Below are positions 1-11,853 of a stretch of 25,681 nucleotides of DNA, one piece after another. Below the pieces are notes generated by a model, which was not told where the DNA came from, did not search any database, and worked only from the letters and a program-made list of their open reading frames with translations. Position numbers and translations under genes: made by a program. The DNA is from Xylaria sp. FL1777 (Eukaryota; Ascomycota; Sordariomycetes; Xylariales; Xylariaceae): the NCBI GenBank assembly GCA_022578965.1, contig MU400898.1, positions 1 to 25,681 of the forward strand, given 5' to 3'. Numbering within the stretch: the stretch's first letter is position 1; the number at the start of each line of letters is the position of its first letter.

Positions 1-269
1 AAGTTTTAAATTTATTGCTTTAAAGCTTTATAATAAATTTATAAATATAAAAGCTTTTTTAATTTATGTTAAACTTTATTTAAAATAATATTTTATTATT
101 ATTACAAAAAAAAATTAAAAAGTAATAATTATTTTATAATTCTTATTAAAAAAAATACTAAAATAGTTTTAACTTATTTTAAAAGATTTTTTAAAAGCTA
201 ATAAGTTAATTAATTTTAAGCTAAAAATAAAATTTTTTTTAAAAACTACATTAAGTTTAAAAATTAAAT

Positions 270-772
270 AAAAGCATTATTTAAAAATATTTAAAAAGCA
301 AAATACGCAAAAGAAGCATTTTATTGCTTAAAATAAACAAAAATAACAATAAATTATGCAATAAAATTTAAACAATTAATAGTAATTTTAAAATTATTTA
401 AGCTTGTACTGTTTTATTTATTTTATAATAAACTTAAAACTTAAGTTTAAAACAAACTATATAAAATAAATAAACTAATAAAAATAAATATATATATTAA
501 TATAGCTATTATAATTAATTAATAATTATTTAATTAGTACTTTAAAACTAAAAAAACTAAAAAAAACAAAAAAAAAATACTTAAAAAAGTATTAAATAAA
601 AGTTTAAACAAATTAATAAAATCTAGAAATAATAACCTTGAAATATATTTAAAGTTAAATATTATAACTATAAAAAAAAAACACTTTTAAAAATAATGCT
701 AATTTAAAAAAAAAAAACGGAAAAAAAAGCTATAAAAAAGAAAAAAATTTTTAACTTAAAAAAAAAAATACA
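270..772 (+). pseudogene. gag: gag (capsid-like) remnant of the truncated Gypsy copy
   Basis: This is the counterpart of the gag remnant at 12840-13345, with nearly the same length and order. Gag proteins form the retrotransposon particle that packages its RNA. The block is recognisable only through the better preserved copy, whose one frame reads like the Retrotrans_gag pattern (a tyrosine-rich segment followed by Leu-Lys and later an Ile/Asn-rich helix). Many Gln, Arg and Trp positions have become stop codons. There is no usable start. The limits are approximate. Confidence 0.6.
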
Positions 773-2623
773 AGTTATAAAAGTTTAAAACAATAAAAAA
801 CAACAAAGCAATTTAAAAAATACATTTTTAAAGCAAAAATATAAAATTACTGTTTTAAATTAAAACAAAAATATTATACTAAACAAATTTAAATGCTTTA
901 TTTATATAAATTAAAATAAACAAGCATGCAAATATTATTTAAAAGCTTTATAATTATTAAAACAAATTGCAAAAAAATATATTTACTATATAAATAATTA
1001 AAATTATTTAATATATAACTTAAAAAAATAGTTTAACTAAAAGTAGCAAATAATAAAAAGTAATAAATTAATATAGTTAGCAAACTTATAAAACTATAAA
1101 AACTTTAAACTATTAAAGCTTAAAATATAACTTAAAAAAAATTATATTTAAAAAAACAAAACTATAATTATAAATAATATAATTATTAAACTAATTATAA
1201 ACTACTAAAATACTTAATTGCTAAATAAACTTAAAAAAATAAAACTTATAAAACTTTAAAATAAAAACAAATAAAATTAAAAGCTATAAAAAACACTATA
1301 AAAAAAAAACTAATAAAAATAAATAAAGTATTTTTATAGCTTAAACTGCTTTAAATATAATAAAATAAAAAAGCATTAATAATTAACGCAAAAATTAATA
1401 CGTTTTAAAAACTAAAGCTAATAATTTAACTAATTATTAAAAGTTATTACTATAATAAAACTATAATAAAAAATAATAATAATATTTTACGCTTAAAAAA
1501 TCTAAAATATAATAAAATATTATAAAATTATTATATAATATATTATTGCTATTAATATTTATTTAATAAACTAAAAAATAATTAGTTTTTTAAATAAATT
1601 ATAAAAATAAAAATATAGAACTTTTATAAATTAAAATAGTTAGTTATAACTATAGTTTACTACAAAAATTTACAAAAATTTGCAATATTTAAAAAAAATT
1701 TTAATTGCATTTATAATATTATTTTAAAAAAATATAAAAATAACTGCTATAAATATTACTAGTTAATTAAAGCATAATTATATTAAAAAATAGTTATTAA
1801 AAGCAAAAAAGCTTAAAAACTGCAATTTAAAGCTTGTTTAAAGCAAAAATAAAACAAAATATAATAATATTTAAAGTATTAAATAAAACAAACATTTAAA
1901 CATTTTATAAAAAAAAATCAAAAAATAAAATAAATATTTGCTAAAAAAGCAATAAATAGCTAAAAAAACTAAAGCTTTATATAAAGTTTAATGTAATAAC
2001 TAAAAAAATTAATTTAAAGTTAAACTTATATATTAAAAAAAAAAATATAACATTTTAATTAATTTAAAAGCATAAGTTAATATAATTTTACTTAAAGTAA
2101 TAAAACAAAATAAAATTCCTTAAAAATATAAGCAAAAATTCTAAATAATTAAAAGATTTAATAAAAGCACTTTTAGCTATAATAACAGTTATATATTTAA
2201 AAAAACCAAACTTTTTAATATATTTATATAAAAACATAAAAAGTAAATTATATTAAATATTATTAATATATTTAATTATAACATTATTTTAAGAATATTA
2301 TAGCTAAAAATTAATAACTTTTTAATTTAATAAAAAGCAAAAACTATTAATTAAAAAAATAAAAAACAAAGCAAAAAAATTAGAAAAATCGCAAAAAAAA
2401 TTCTAAACAAAATACTAAAAATATATTATAAATTTTATAAATTATTTAAAAAAAAAAAAAAAGAACTTTTTAAACATAGCTTATAAAACTACTATATTTT
2501 TATTAAAGAAAAATATTAACTAAAGCTTTATTAAGTATACTATATAAGCTTAAACAAAATAAATGCTTTATAAAAATACATTTAAAAAAATCTAGCAAAA
2601 AAATTTTTAAAAAAATCTTAGTT

Positions 2624-4764
2624 ATTTGCTAAATATTTTATAGTACTAATACTTAAAATAAAAAATAAAAAACAACTAATTAATAAAAAAAAAAAACTAA
2701 TATAACAAATAATAATTAACTATTAATTATTAAACATAATTATTATTATAAATAAATATTTTTTTATTTTATTAGTAACTATAAAAAAAAATATTAGCTA
2801 AGCAAAGTAATTTATAGCAGTTAATATTTTAAATAAATATTACATTATTAAAATAACTAAAGAAAAAAAATAAAAAACTATTATATAAACAATATATAAA
2901 CTATATAAATATATAATTATGCTATAAAAACTATAAAACGTATTAGCTAGCTTTTAATATATAATAATAATAATTTTACAGAAATTTTTAAACAAATTTG
3001 TGTTTATTTATTTAAATAATATTTTAATTTATTTTAAAACACTAAAAAAACACAAAAAATATATAACTTAAATATTAAAAATACTTAAACAAGCAAAATT
3101 ATAACTTAATATAAAAAAGTATATATAGCATATATAAAAAATTAACTTTTTAAGATTTATAATTATTTTAAAACAAATATAAATTTAATAATTAAAAATT
3201 AATATAATATAAAACTAGAAAATACTTAATTTAGCTATTATTATAAACATATAATAAGCATTAAGATTTTTAAACTATATTTAAATGTTAATTTAAAACT
3301 TTAAAAAAATAGCGTTTTATTTTATAAAATATATAAAAAAAAAATACAAAAAAAAATCCTTTTTAATTTTAAAAAAAGCCCAAAAAGCTTTTAAAGAACT
3401 AAAACTAAAAGTTATTTTTAACTTTATAGTTAAATTACCTAATCTATAAAAAAAAAAAAAACTAAAAACAAATGCTTTAAATAGTATAATTATAAAAATT
3501 TTAAAATAACTAAAAAATAACAAAAAATAACATTTAATAACTTATTACTTTAAAGCACTATAAAACGCAGTATTATAATACTTTATATATAATAAAAAAC
3601 TACTTATAATTATTATAGCACTTAAAAAGTAAAAACTATTTTTTATAAGAACTATAAAGCTAATTAAAATTTATTTAAATTATTAAAACTTAACAAAATT
3701 TATAACTACATAAAAGATTATTAAACAACATAAAAATTAAATAGTTTTTTTTTTTTAAATTTAACTTTAAAATATGCTATATTAAAAAAAAAAAAATATT
3801 TAAGCAAATATATTTAGCTAACAAAATTAAAGAAAATTTAAAGTTTTTAAAAAAAACATTTAAATATTATATTTTTAAAAAAATAAAAGCTTAAAAATTA
3901 AAGTTATACTTAAAAACTTTACAAATATATAGCTATAATAAGCTTATAACTTAAAAAAGTTAGCAAAACTACAAAAACACAAAAAATTAAAAAATAACAA
4001 GCTAATATATAAACATAAAGTTTATTTATTAAAATTTTTATGAAATAAGTTTATTAAAAAGTTTTATAAATACTTATTATATAAATACTAAAAAGCAATA
4101 AAAACAATTAAACAACTATAAAAAAAATACAATTTTTTAGAACTATAAAACATAATTAAAGCTATTATAAAAAAATGCAATATTTATAATAAAGTTAAAA
4201 CAGCTTAATATAAGCTTTATAAATTGCTATAACTTATATAAATATTTAAATAAGCATAGCATATTATTACTTAAAATTTTATTATAATATTATTTTTATT
4301 AATTAATTTAGTTATAAAAATATAATATAATAAAATATAAGTTATTATTAATAAACTTACTAAATATGCTTATTTTTTACTGTTTAAAAGAAATATAATA
4401 GCTAAATAACTTATATATGCTTTTATATATTAATATTTAAATAAATATAAGCTACTAAAAAAAATTGTTTTAAATTAAAATAAATTGTTTATTTTTAAGT
4501 TTAAAACTAGTTTTTTTAAACTTATTAGTATTAAACTAAAGTTTTTAATTGCTTATTACTTATAAACAAATAAACAAACAAAAAAACTAAACTAAATACT
4601 AAAATAATATTTATAAAGTTATATTAACTATTAATAAAACAATTAAATAAAACTATTATTAATAACATAAATCTTATATAATATATTAATAAATAAAAAT
4701 ATAAATATATTTTTGCATAAAGCTATTTATAAATAGCAAACAACTATTAAAAAATAAAAAAAAA
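2624..4764 (+). pseudogene. pol: pol remnant (reverse transcriptase, RNase H, integrase) of the truncated Gypsy copy
   Basis: The order of domains is the same as in the complete copy at an offset of 12576. The reverse transcriptase YLDD box reads YLNN at 3009-3020 (both GAT codons now AAT). The RNase H TDA motif begins at 3468, with its Asp also changed to Asn. The first Cys of the integrase HHCC finger is TGC at 4176. All three lie in the same forward frame, so the damage is by substitution rather than by insertion or deletion. The enzyme would have copied the element RNA and integrated the cDNA. Stop codons are scattered throughout and the catalytic Asp residues are gone, so it is dead. Confidence 0.85.
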
Positions 4765-4890
4765 CATTAATAAAAACATTTGTTATTTTAATTATAGCAC
4801 TTTAAATAAAAACTATTATAACAAAAATTAAAACGCTATAAGCTAAACTATAACTATGTTTTTAATTTTTATAATAATAAATGTTAGTAT

Positions 4891-5177
4891 TGTTAAAATA
4901 ACTAGTTATTAGTTATAACTCCTATGTATAGTATATATAATAGGTTTTACACAGAAACCACTTTGTGCAAAAGCTATTGCATAAACCGAAGTAATTTTAG
5001 TGTTAGCTTAACTCGTACGCTAGCAAAGTTCTTACACATAAAAAAGAACCTTTGCTTCGTACGAACTTTTTTTTTTCTTAAATATATAAAATATAAACAG
5101 CTTATAATACAAAGATTATTATACTTTGTTTTAGCACATATATATTAAACGTATAATTATATAAAGCTTATTTAATA
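4891..5177 (+). repeat. Left 287-bp terminal inverted repeat of element copy 1
   Basis: It is the reverse complement of 7068-7354 and 21863-22149. It keeps visibly more G and C than its surroundings. One forward frame of 74 codons (4924-5148) is open here and almost open in the two other copies, but the three copies differ only by substitutions, so shared frame is expected and is not proof of coding. The repeat also contains a hairpin at 5013-5064. Confidence 0.85.
5013..5064 (+). repeat. Subterminal hairpin inside the terminal inverted repeat
   Basis: GCAAAGTTCTT (from 5023) can pair with AAGAACCTTTGC (from 5044), with a single bulged base. A further CGTACG on each side (5014-5019 and 5058-5063) can extend the stem. 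The GCAAAG/CTTTGC stem is also visible in the repeats near 7185 and 21990. It may be a transposase-binding or folding site, or simply chance in a repeat. Confidence 0.5.
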
Positions 5178-7067
5178 CTAATTAATAGTTATATTTATAC
5201 TTTTAATTTACTTGCAACAAACTATAAATTAACTAAAGTAATAATAAAGTTATATAATATACTTTTATTTTAACTCGTTAAAAAAAGATTTGTTTTTTGT
5301 ATTACGTTTGTTTTTTCTTTAATATATAAACATATTGTTTAGTTTACTTTTTTTAATTAGCTAAAGTAAGCACGTATAAAAAAAAAAAAAAGATTTAATT
5401 TATTTATGTATAAAAACTAAACTTTTAACCCGTTTATTAATACTAAAAACAAAATAAAAAAAATAGCAGGCAATTTTGCTACTTTTTTAATTATATTGCT
5501 ATATAAACACTAAGCAATATATTAACTATACTGCTATACAAAAGCAAAACAGCAATTTATATAACTTAAATATAGAATTAAATATATTATATAATTTACC
5601 TGAATTTACTATGTTTTAAAAAAACAAATAACCGTTTATAACGCTTTTAAAGTTAAAGCTAATTATTTTTACGTATAAAAATTTAGCTAAAAACGTTTTA
5701 ATAAGCATATAATAAATAAATGCTTAAATTAATTTTAAAATATAAAACTAAAAAATTAATTTTAGCTATATAACTAAAATTAAGCTAAATATTAAGCTAG
5801 CATTTTATTATGTTAACTATTTATATTTTTATAAACTATTGGGCTACTTTTAAAAAAAGTTTGCTAAGACTTTTAAAAAATAAACAAAAAATCATTTCTA
5901 AAAAATTTATTAAAGCATATAAAGCGTTTTGCTTAAAAACTTTAAATCAAAAAAAATTTACTTAACATTAAAAACAACTATAATTTAAAAGCTTATAAAA
6001 ATAGCCTATAAAAACTTTATAATTAAGAAATTAAAAAAACTACTAAATATTTATTATATAATAACTATTTAACTATTAGCAATATTTTTAATACTAAGCT
6101 AATAACTAAATACTTTTTTATATAATAGTTAAAACTTTTTAAACTATTTATATACTAAATTACTTTTTAAAAACCTAAGTTTTAATATATGATTTTAAAC
6201 GTAATAATATAAATATTAACTGCAATTAATGTAGCTAAATATTAAATATTAGAATTTTTTTAAGCTGTTTAATTTTTATATAACAAAAGCAAGCTATAAA
6301 CTGATTTTTTAACTAATATATAAATATTCTGTTTAGTATTATTTACTGCAAACACTAAAGCAAAAAATATATGTTTGTATAACATTAAATTTAGCTATTA
6401 GAAATATATTTTTTAACTTATTTTTAATAAAGTTTATACAAAATAAATTTATACCTTTTAATAAATATATTGCTTTTTAAAAAAGCTAAAACTTAAGCTA
6501 GAACTATATAAATAAGCTATATAATTTATTATATAATAAAGCTTGTTTATTTATTGCTGCTTGCTAATAAATCAAAATTATAAAAAACTAATATTATGCT
6601 ATATTTTTATATATTTTAAAAGGTTATACAAAAAACTTTTTTATTAATTATATTAGTTTAAACAAAACATAAAATAAAATATATTATATAATAAATATTT
6701 ATTTTAATACTAATATAAACTATAGCTAATATTAAGCTAACTAAACAATAGTTTTTTTTGTATAAATAAAAAAAAAAACCTAAACTTAGCTTTGCATAAA
6801 ATACTTAAATTAATGCTTAATAAGCTTAAAAAAGCATAGCAAGCGTTTAGTGCTAACTACTAAAGCAAAATTTAATTAAATATAAACGTTGCATAAATAT
6901 ATTAAAATATACTAAAGTTAGCTATAGCGTTAATTTTTTAAAAACTTATATATAAAAGATTTTTTGCTAACTTATAAGCATGCTTATATATAATATTAAA
7001 CAATACAGCAAAAACTTTTATATAAAAAAACAATAAGTTATATTTTATAAACTAAAAATATAATTAT
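5178..7067. other. Interior of element copy 1, no recognisable gene
   Basis: This is AT-rich sequence repeated inverted at 19970-21862. I read all six frames loosely. Several stretches read as protein only if TAA/TAG are taken as former Gln or Trp codons, for instance around 5910-5990 on the + strand. No transposase motif could be supported. It is most likely a ruined transposase gene, by position between the terminal repeats. Confidence 0.4.
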
Positions 7068-7354
7068 TATTAAATGGGCTTTATATAATTGTACGTTTAA
7101 TATATATATGCTAAAACAAAGTATAATAATCTTTATATTATAAGCTGTTTATATTTTATATGTTTAAAAGAAAAAAAGGTTTGTATAAAGCAAAAGTTCT
7201 TTTTTATATATAAGAACTTTGCTAGCATATAAGCTAAGCTAACACTAAGATTACCTCGGTTTATATAATAGCCCTTGCACAAAGTAGTTTTTATGCGAAA
7301 CTTATTGTACGTACTATATATAAAAGTTATAACTAATAACTAGTTATTTTAATA
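7068..7354 (-). repeat. Right 287-bp terminal inverted repeat of element copy 1
   Basis: It is the reverse complement of 4891-5177 and lies in the same orientation as 21863-22149. Its outer end (TAATA at 7350-7354) abuts the start of the left arm of the long inverted repeat. Copy 2 of the element has no counterpart of this second terminal repeat on its other side. Confidence 0.85.
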
Positions 7355-9938
7355 CTAGCTACTTTTTTTTTAGTTGTAATTTTTTTTGTACAATGCTATT
7401 TAAAAAAAATAAAAAAGAATAGTTCTGTAAAAAGTTAAATACTTAATACTTTAGTTCTTGCAAAAAAAGGGTTACTTATATGTTTGCTTTTCTTGAACTC
7501 TATAGTTATACAAAGCCTAAGTTTAAAAGTAGTTGCTTTTTAAATAAAACACTTAAACCTTTATGCAGTTTAATTATTGCTAGCATAATTAAAGTTCTTT
7601 GTTTTTATTGTTATATAGCTAACTAACGTTAGCTAATAGTATAAAATAAAGTATTAGCAATAAGCAATTTATACTAAAGTTAATTAAAGGTTCTTTTTTT
7701 GTATAATAGTAAGTTTAGTAATATACTAAAGTATAAAAGCTAAGCTTTGTTTATAAAAAAAGCTTAAATTTTGTAGTACCCTTTATTGCTTTTATATCTT
7801 TAAACTTTTTACTTTGTATAACTGCTTATTTTGCTATTAGCTACTTTATACGCACATATATATATTTATAATAGCTTTACACTTAGTTATTCTTACATAT
7901 ATACTTATATATATACATATATATATTTATATAATAGCTGTTTTACTATAGTACAACATTAATAATTGCTAGCTTTGCGTTATAAGCTAAAACAGTAGTT
8001 ATAACGTTATATAACTACTAATTAATAATTTTAGCAATTAACTGTTTTTTTAGTTATTATATATAAATATATGTTTTTGTTTTTTTTTTATATAGCTTAT
8101 TGTTTAAATAGTTTGTTAATAATTGTTTATTATATAAAAAGTAATAAGTTTTAAGTTGCATTAATGCTTTTAGTTAATATTAAAGTTTAAATTTTATATA
8201 GTGCTTTAATTGCTTTTACTATAGCTTAAATAATTCGTTATAAAAGCTATTTTTATGCAGTATTTATTTAGTTATGTAGCACTATAGTTGCTTTATATAG
8301 CTAAAATGCTTATATAAACTACAAAAGCTTTTTATTTTAAGGTTGCTAACAAGTAGTAAAATTTTAAAGTAATACGTATGCTATATACGTTTAGCAATTA
8401 TATAGTGCTTATTATAATTATTATGCTTAAATAAATAAAAAAAGGTTAAATATTATATAGTAGTTTAGTAAAAAAGGTAAAAAAAAATATTAAGCACTTA
8501 TATATAGCTTAAAAAATAATTATATAAAAAAAAATGTAAAATTTGCGATATTTTATAGTTTTTAATGTTTTTTTTAAAATTAAATATATTTGTTTGTTGC
8601 TTTTTTACTTATTGTATAATTATTGTAACAATTTTTATACAAAAGTATTCTTTCGATTTTTTTTTTTAATTTGTTTGTACGAAGGTTGTTTTTACTTTTT
8701 TTTTATAAATGCTTTTATTTATATAGTTAGCTAGTTTATAAATACTAAGGTTTTTAGTGCTTAATTTAATGTTTTTTTTGTAAATGCGTTAGCTAGATTA
8801 TTTTTGCTATTAATTTATTATACTTTAAAGATTTTTTTCTTTTTATATAACTTTTTAAATAATATAATATTAATTATAAGGCGTTTTTTTTAAGTAGTTT
8901 TTAGCTTTACTAAATAGTTATATAACAATTTTAAGTTTAAACATAGTACAGCAAAAATTAAAAGTATTTCTAGCATAGCTATAATTTTTTAAAGCGTTAT
9001 ATAAAAAGCTATAGCGCTATTAAAGCTATTTATTATGCTATATAATTTACTAGCTAATATACTTTGTATTATTTGCTTATATTTGCTAAAGTTTTAATGT
9101 ATAATGTTTTTTTTAATTTTAAAAGCTAGGTTTTTTTTTGTACGGTGCTTTATTGTAAGTATAATAATAAATCTAAGTTATAAAGTTATATTAGTATTAT
9201 TTACAAATAAACTATTTATAAAAATAAACAGTTTTATATAGCTTAAGTTTAAAAGTATAAACGTTAATCTGCAGTTATAATTATTTATTTGCTACTTAAT
9301 TTTACGGTTTAAATTCTTAATATTTGCTAATGCTAAGTTAGTTATTTAAGCAGCAGCTATAAAGTTATATATAGCTTTTAATTAGCAAATGCTGCTTATA
9401 TAAGTGCTATATATATATTAAAAAACATATTGCTATGCAGCATTTTTTATATAAAGGTTAATTAAAGCTAGTTAGTTTGTTTAGCTTTTTTGCATAAATA
9501 TTATATTTCTTTTATATAAAAAAATAACTTAACTACTATTAAATTTAATAAAGTAATCTTGTTATAAAGTTTTTTTTAGCTTTATATAAAACTTTGCTTT
9601 ATATAACTTATGTTTTTTTTTTGCTAAAAATTTAAATGTAGCAAAGTTAAACGTATTATTTGTTTATAAATCTATAATGCTAAATTTATACAAAAGTTTT
9701 AATATAAACAATAAACATAAATTATACGTAAAAATTATTATACCAAGTTTTTTATAGTAATATTAATAGTAAGTCTTAAACTAATATAGTTTTAATTTAG
9801 CTAAGCTATATAATAGTTATATAATTTATATAATTGTTTTTTTAGGATATTTTAAAACAAGTTTAAAAAGTAGTTATGCAAAGATTTTTTATGCAAGCTT
9901 GTTTTTTAATTATACGTACGCTTGCATAATATTTTAAA
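7355..9938. repeat. Outer part of the left arm of the long inverted repeat (partner outside the window)
   Basis: This region is continuous with 9939-11394, whose inverted partner is seen at the right. Its own partner would lie beyond the Gypsy insertion at 24478 and so is not in the window. It is T-rich on this strand, dense in TA, and has no convincing coding trace. The 63-codon open frame at 8543-8734 is made almost entirely of Phe, Tyr, Leu and Ile and has no support. It is probably part of a degraded transposon, by analogy with the rest of the arm. Confidence 0.45.
7854..7936. repeat. Imperfect TA/CATA microsatellite
   Basis: Two runs of alternating TA with interspersed C (near 7854-7870 and 7893-7936) form an imperfect short repeat. 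It may be no more than the AT-rich background. Confidence 0.4.
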
Positions 9939-11394
9939 GCTTGCTTAAAGCATTAAAGTTTTAAATTAGCAAAAAGCCTAAAGCTAATAATAGCTATTAG
10001 TTTATTTGCTAAATTATTAGTAATTAAGTTAATATAGTTTTTTTTTCTGTATTATTATAGCTTTATATAACTAATTTAAACTTTTTATATAGCTTAATTG
10101 TTTTCTTTTTGATTTTTTATATAAAGCAAAACTTAAAAATTTAAGTATTACTATATTTGTTTAAATTATATTTTATAAATTAAAAAACACTTCGTATAAC
10201 AAAGTTATTAATTTTTATAACGTTTAATTTTTTAAACAAAGCGCTAAAAGTGCTAATAATGCTGTTTTTGCATAACTTTACTACTAAAACGTAGTTTTGT
10301 TTTTTTTTTAAAGTTAAAAATAAGTTGCTAATATTTTATATAAACGCTATAAAAAAGTTTTTAGCTTTTTTAAGTTTTTTACGTTTTTTTTATATAGCTA
10401 GTTTTATAGCTAGTTTTATAACAGTTATGTTTTTTTTTTTACTATTTATTAAAGTATGTTTAATTATATAGTAATATAGCTTAACTTATGTTTATTTAAA
10501 GCAAATTAAGCTATTTATAAAATTAATAATTATGTTAAGTTTTTTAATTAACTATATTTTGTATAGTTTTTTTTAGTTTTGCTTTTTATGCTATATAAAG
10601 ACTTTATTATGTAAAAATAAAAATAATACTTTATATAAAGCTAGCTTATTACGTTTATAAATTATATAGCTAATTTTAACTTTTGCTTGTTTTTTATAAA
10701 GCATTTTTATAGCTTTTTTAATTGTTTTAGCTTTTCGTACAATATTTAGCAAAAAAAAAAAAGTTTTAATTAACCTTTAAATATGCCTTAAATATAAAAA
10801 GCGTTAAAATTAAGCTATTAAGCTTTGCAGTATTATTTAAAGCTTTAACTGCTATTTGCAAAATTAATTTATTTTTTATATAATAACTTAGTTTAGCTTT
10901 TAGTATATTATATATATAACAAAAAAGTTTATATGCTTTTTTTATTTTGTTAATAGTTTAATAAGCTTTAATAAGCATTTTTTAGCACTTTATACTTATA
11001 ATTTTAGCTTAGTTCTAAAATTCTTTAAACAAAAAGTTTATACTAAAGTTATATATAATATAGTTTAAAAGTTTTTAATATATGTTAATTTAGCACTTAT
11101 ATAAAGCTTTTTAAACGTTTTATATAAACATAGATTTTAAATATATAGCTGCTTAAAATAATATAGCTATATTAATTATATATAAAACTTATTTATTGTT
11201 TATTTATATAGCATTAATTATAACTTTATAATTAAAATTGCAGTTATTTTTAATTATAAACTTAAAACAATAAAGTGCTTAGTTATATAACTAGTAATAA
11301 TAGCAAAACTTTTAAATTTTTTTTAAAGCAAAACAATTAATATTATAGCTTATATAACTAAGCATATTATATAGTCTTTTTATATAAAAGTATT
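9939..11394 (+). repeat. Left arm of the long inverted repeat, outer side of the Gypsy insertion
   Basis: It reads as the reverse complement of 23023-24477 with mostly transition differences; paired positions add up to about 34416 throughout, so there are few indels. The partner of its left end (9939-9943) is the 5-bp flank of the Gypsy copy at 24478, so this arm shows that site empty. Its right end is interrupted by the complete Gypsy element and the arm resumes at 19102. I saw no recognisable gene. Confidence 0.85.
11390..11394 (+). repeat. Target-site duplication GTATT, 5' side of the complete Gypsy element
   Basis: GTATT is repeated at 19097-19101, directly after the 3' LTR. A 5-bp duplication is usual for Ty3/Gypsy integrases. 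The unoccupied site in the other arm (23023-23027, reverse complement ATGTT) has the motif once. Confidence 0.85.
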
Positions 11395-11504
11395 TGTTAT
11401 AAAATTAGCACAGGGGTGGCCTTTAAAGCGGCTTAATGCTTTTATATATACTTTGCACCTCTTTTTTTGCTAGCTAAAGCCAAAGTTACGTAATAACTTA
11501 CTTA

Positions 11505-11607
11505 GCTTACTAGGCTTACGGTAATTTAAAGCTTATTAAGCTTACAGTAATTTAAGGTTTATTAAGCTTACAATAATTTAGTGCTTACTAAACTTGCAGT
11601 AATTTAG
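11505..11607 (+). repeat. Four tandem 26-bp repeats in the 5' LTR
   Basis: Units begin at 11505, 11531, 11557 and 11583 with the pattern GCTTAYTAAGCTTACAGTAA followed by TTTA and two more bases. The same array occurs at the same offset (110 bp) in the other two LTRs. Tandem units in an LTR often act as enhancer or protein-binding repeats; that role here is inference. Confidence 0.85.
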
Positions 11608-11853
11608 AAAAAGTTACTACTTTTTTTACTTTTTCTTTGTTTATATAATTATGCATTTTTTATATTTAGTTATTTACTTAGTTCTAGTTCTTTAGCTATT
11701 AATTTTTTATAACTATTAAGTATTAATATATTTATTACTTTTAATTCCTTAAGACCTTTATTAATACATAATAATAAAAGTACTTTGAAAACTTTCCTAA
11801 TGAACTACTATTAAAAATCTTATTATTACTTGCAAATTAAAACTTTAAAAGTA

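Larger units (their letters stand above)
1..4890 (+). mobile_element. Ty3/Gypsy LTR retrotransposon, truncated internal copy (gag to integrase), RIP-degraded
   Basis: This stretch aligns in the same orientation with about 12570-17466 of the complete Gypsy element, with an offset of 12569 at the start and 12576 from about position 3009 on. It differs from that copy mainly by C/T and G/A changes. It begins inside the leader/gag region and ends abruptly at 4890, just after the integrase part, where the terminal repeat of another element starts. The last ~1.1 kb of the internal region, the antisense frame and the 3' LTR are missing. It is more AT-rich than the complete copy: for example the RNase H Asp codon that survives at 16047 is Asn here. 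No product can be made from it. Confidence 0.93.
4891..7354. mobile_element. 2.46-kb element with 287-bp terminal inverted repeats (copy 1), class unknown
   Basis: The two ends, 4891-5177 and 7068-7354, are inverted repeats of one another; the outermost bases are TGTTA on the left and TAATA on the right, which fits TGTTA/TAACA after RIP. The 1.89-kb interior and the left terminal repeat occur again, inverted, at 19970-22149. Terminal inverted repeats of this length suggest a DNA transposon; long repeats are common in Mutator-like elements. I found no clear target duplication: the left flank is AGTAT and the right flank CTAGC. The left flank is Gypsy sequence and the right flank is the long inverted-repeat arm, so the insertion site is rearranged. 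I could not recognise a transposase in the degraded interior. Confidence 0.75.

Noticed and set aside
3317..3523. 68-codon minus-strand open frame
   Set aside because: It overlaps the RNase H part of the degraded pol gene on the opposite strand and is made almost wholly of Phe, Ile, Lys and Leu; poly-A/T sequence explains it.
4924..5148. 74-codon plus-strand open frame
   Set aside because: It lies within the 287-bp terminal repeat. A counterpart in another copy has a stop, and substitution-only divergence keeps any frame; no protein family is recognised.
4891..5177. Terminal repeats as LTRs of a second retrotransposon
   Set aside because: They begin TGTTA and end like an LTR, but the two copies flanking the interior are inverted, not direct.
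5178..7067. Mutator-like or pogo-like transposase in the element interior
   Set aside because: Some stop-masked stretches vaguely recall such proteins, but no ordered set of motifs or catalytic residues could be supported.
8543..8734. 63-codon plus-strand open frame
   Set aside because: Low-complexity Phe/Tyr/Leu/Ile composition in T-rich sequence; it could look like a membrane protein only because of base composition.
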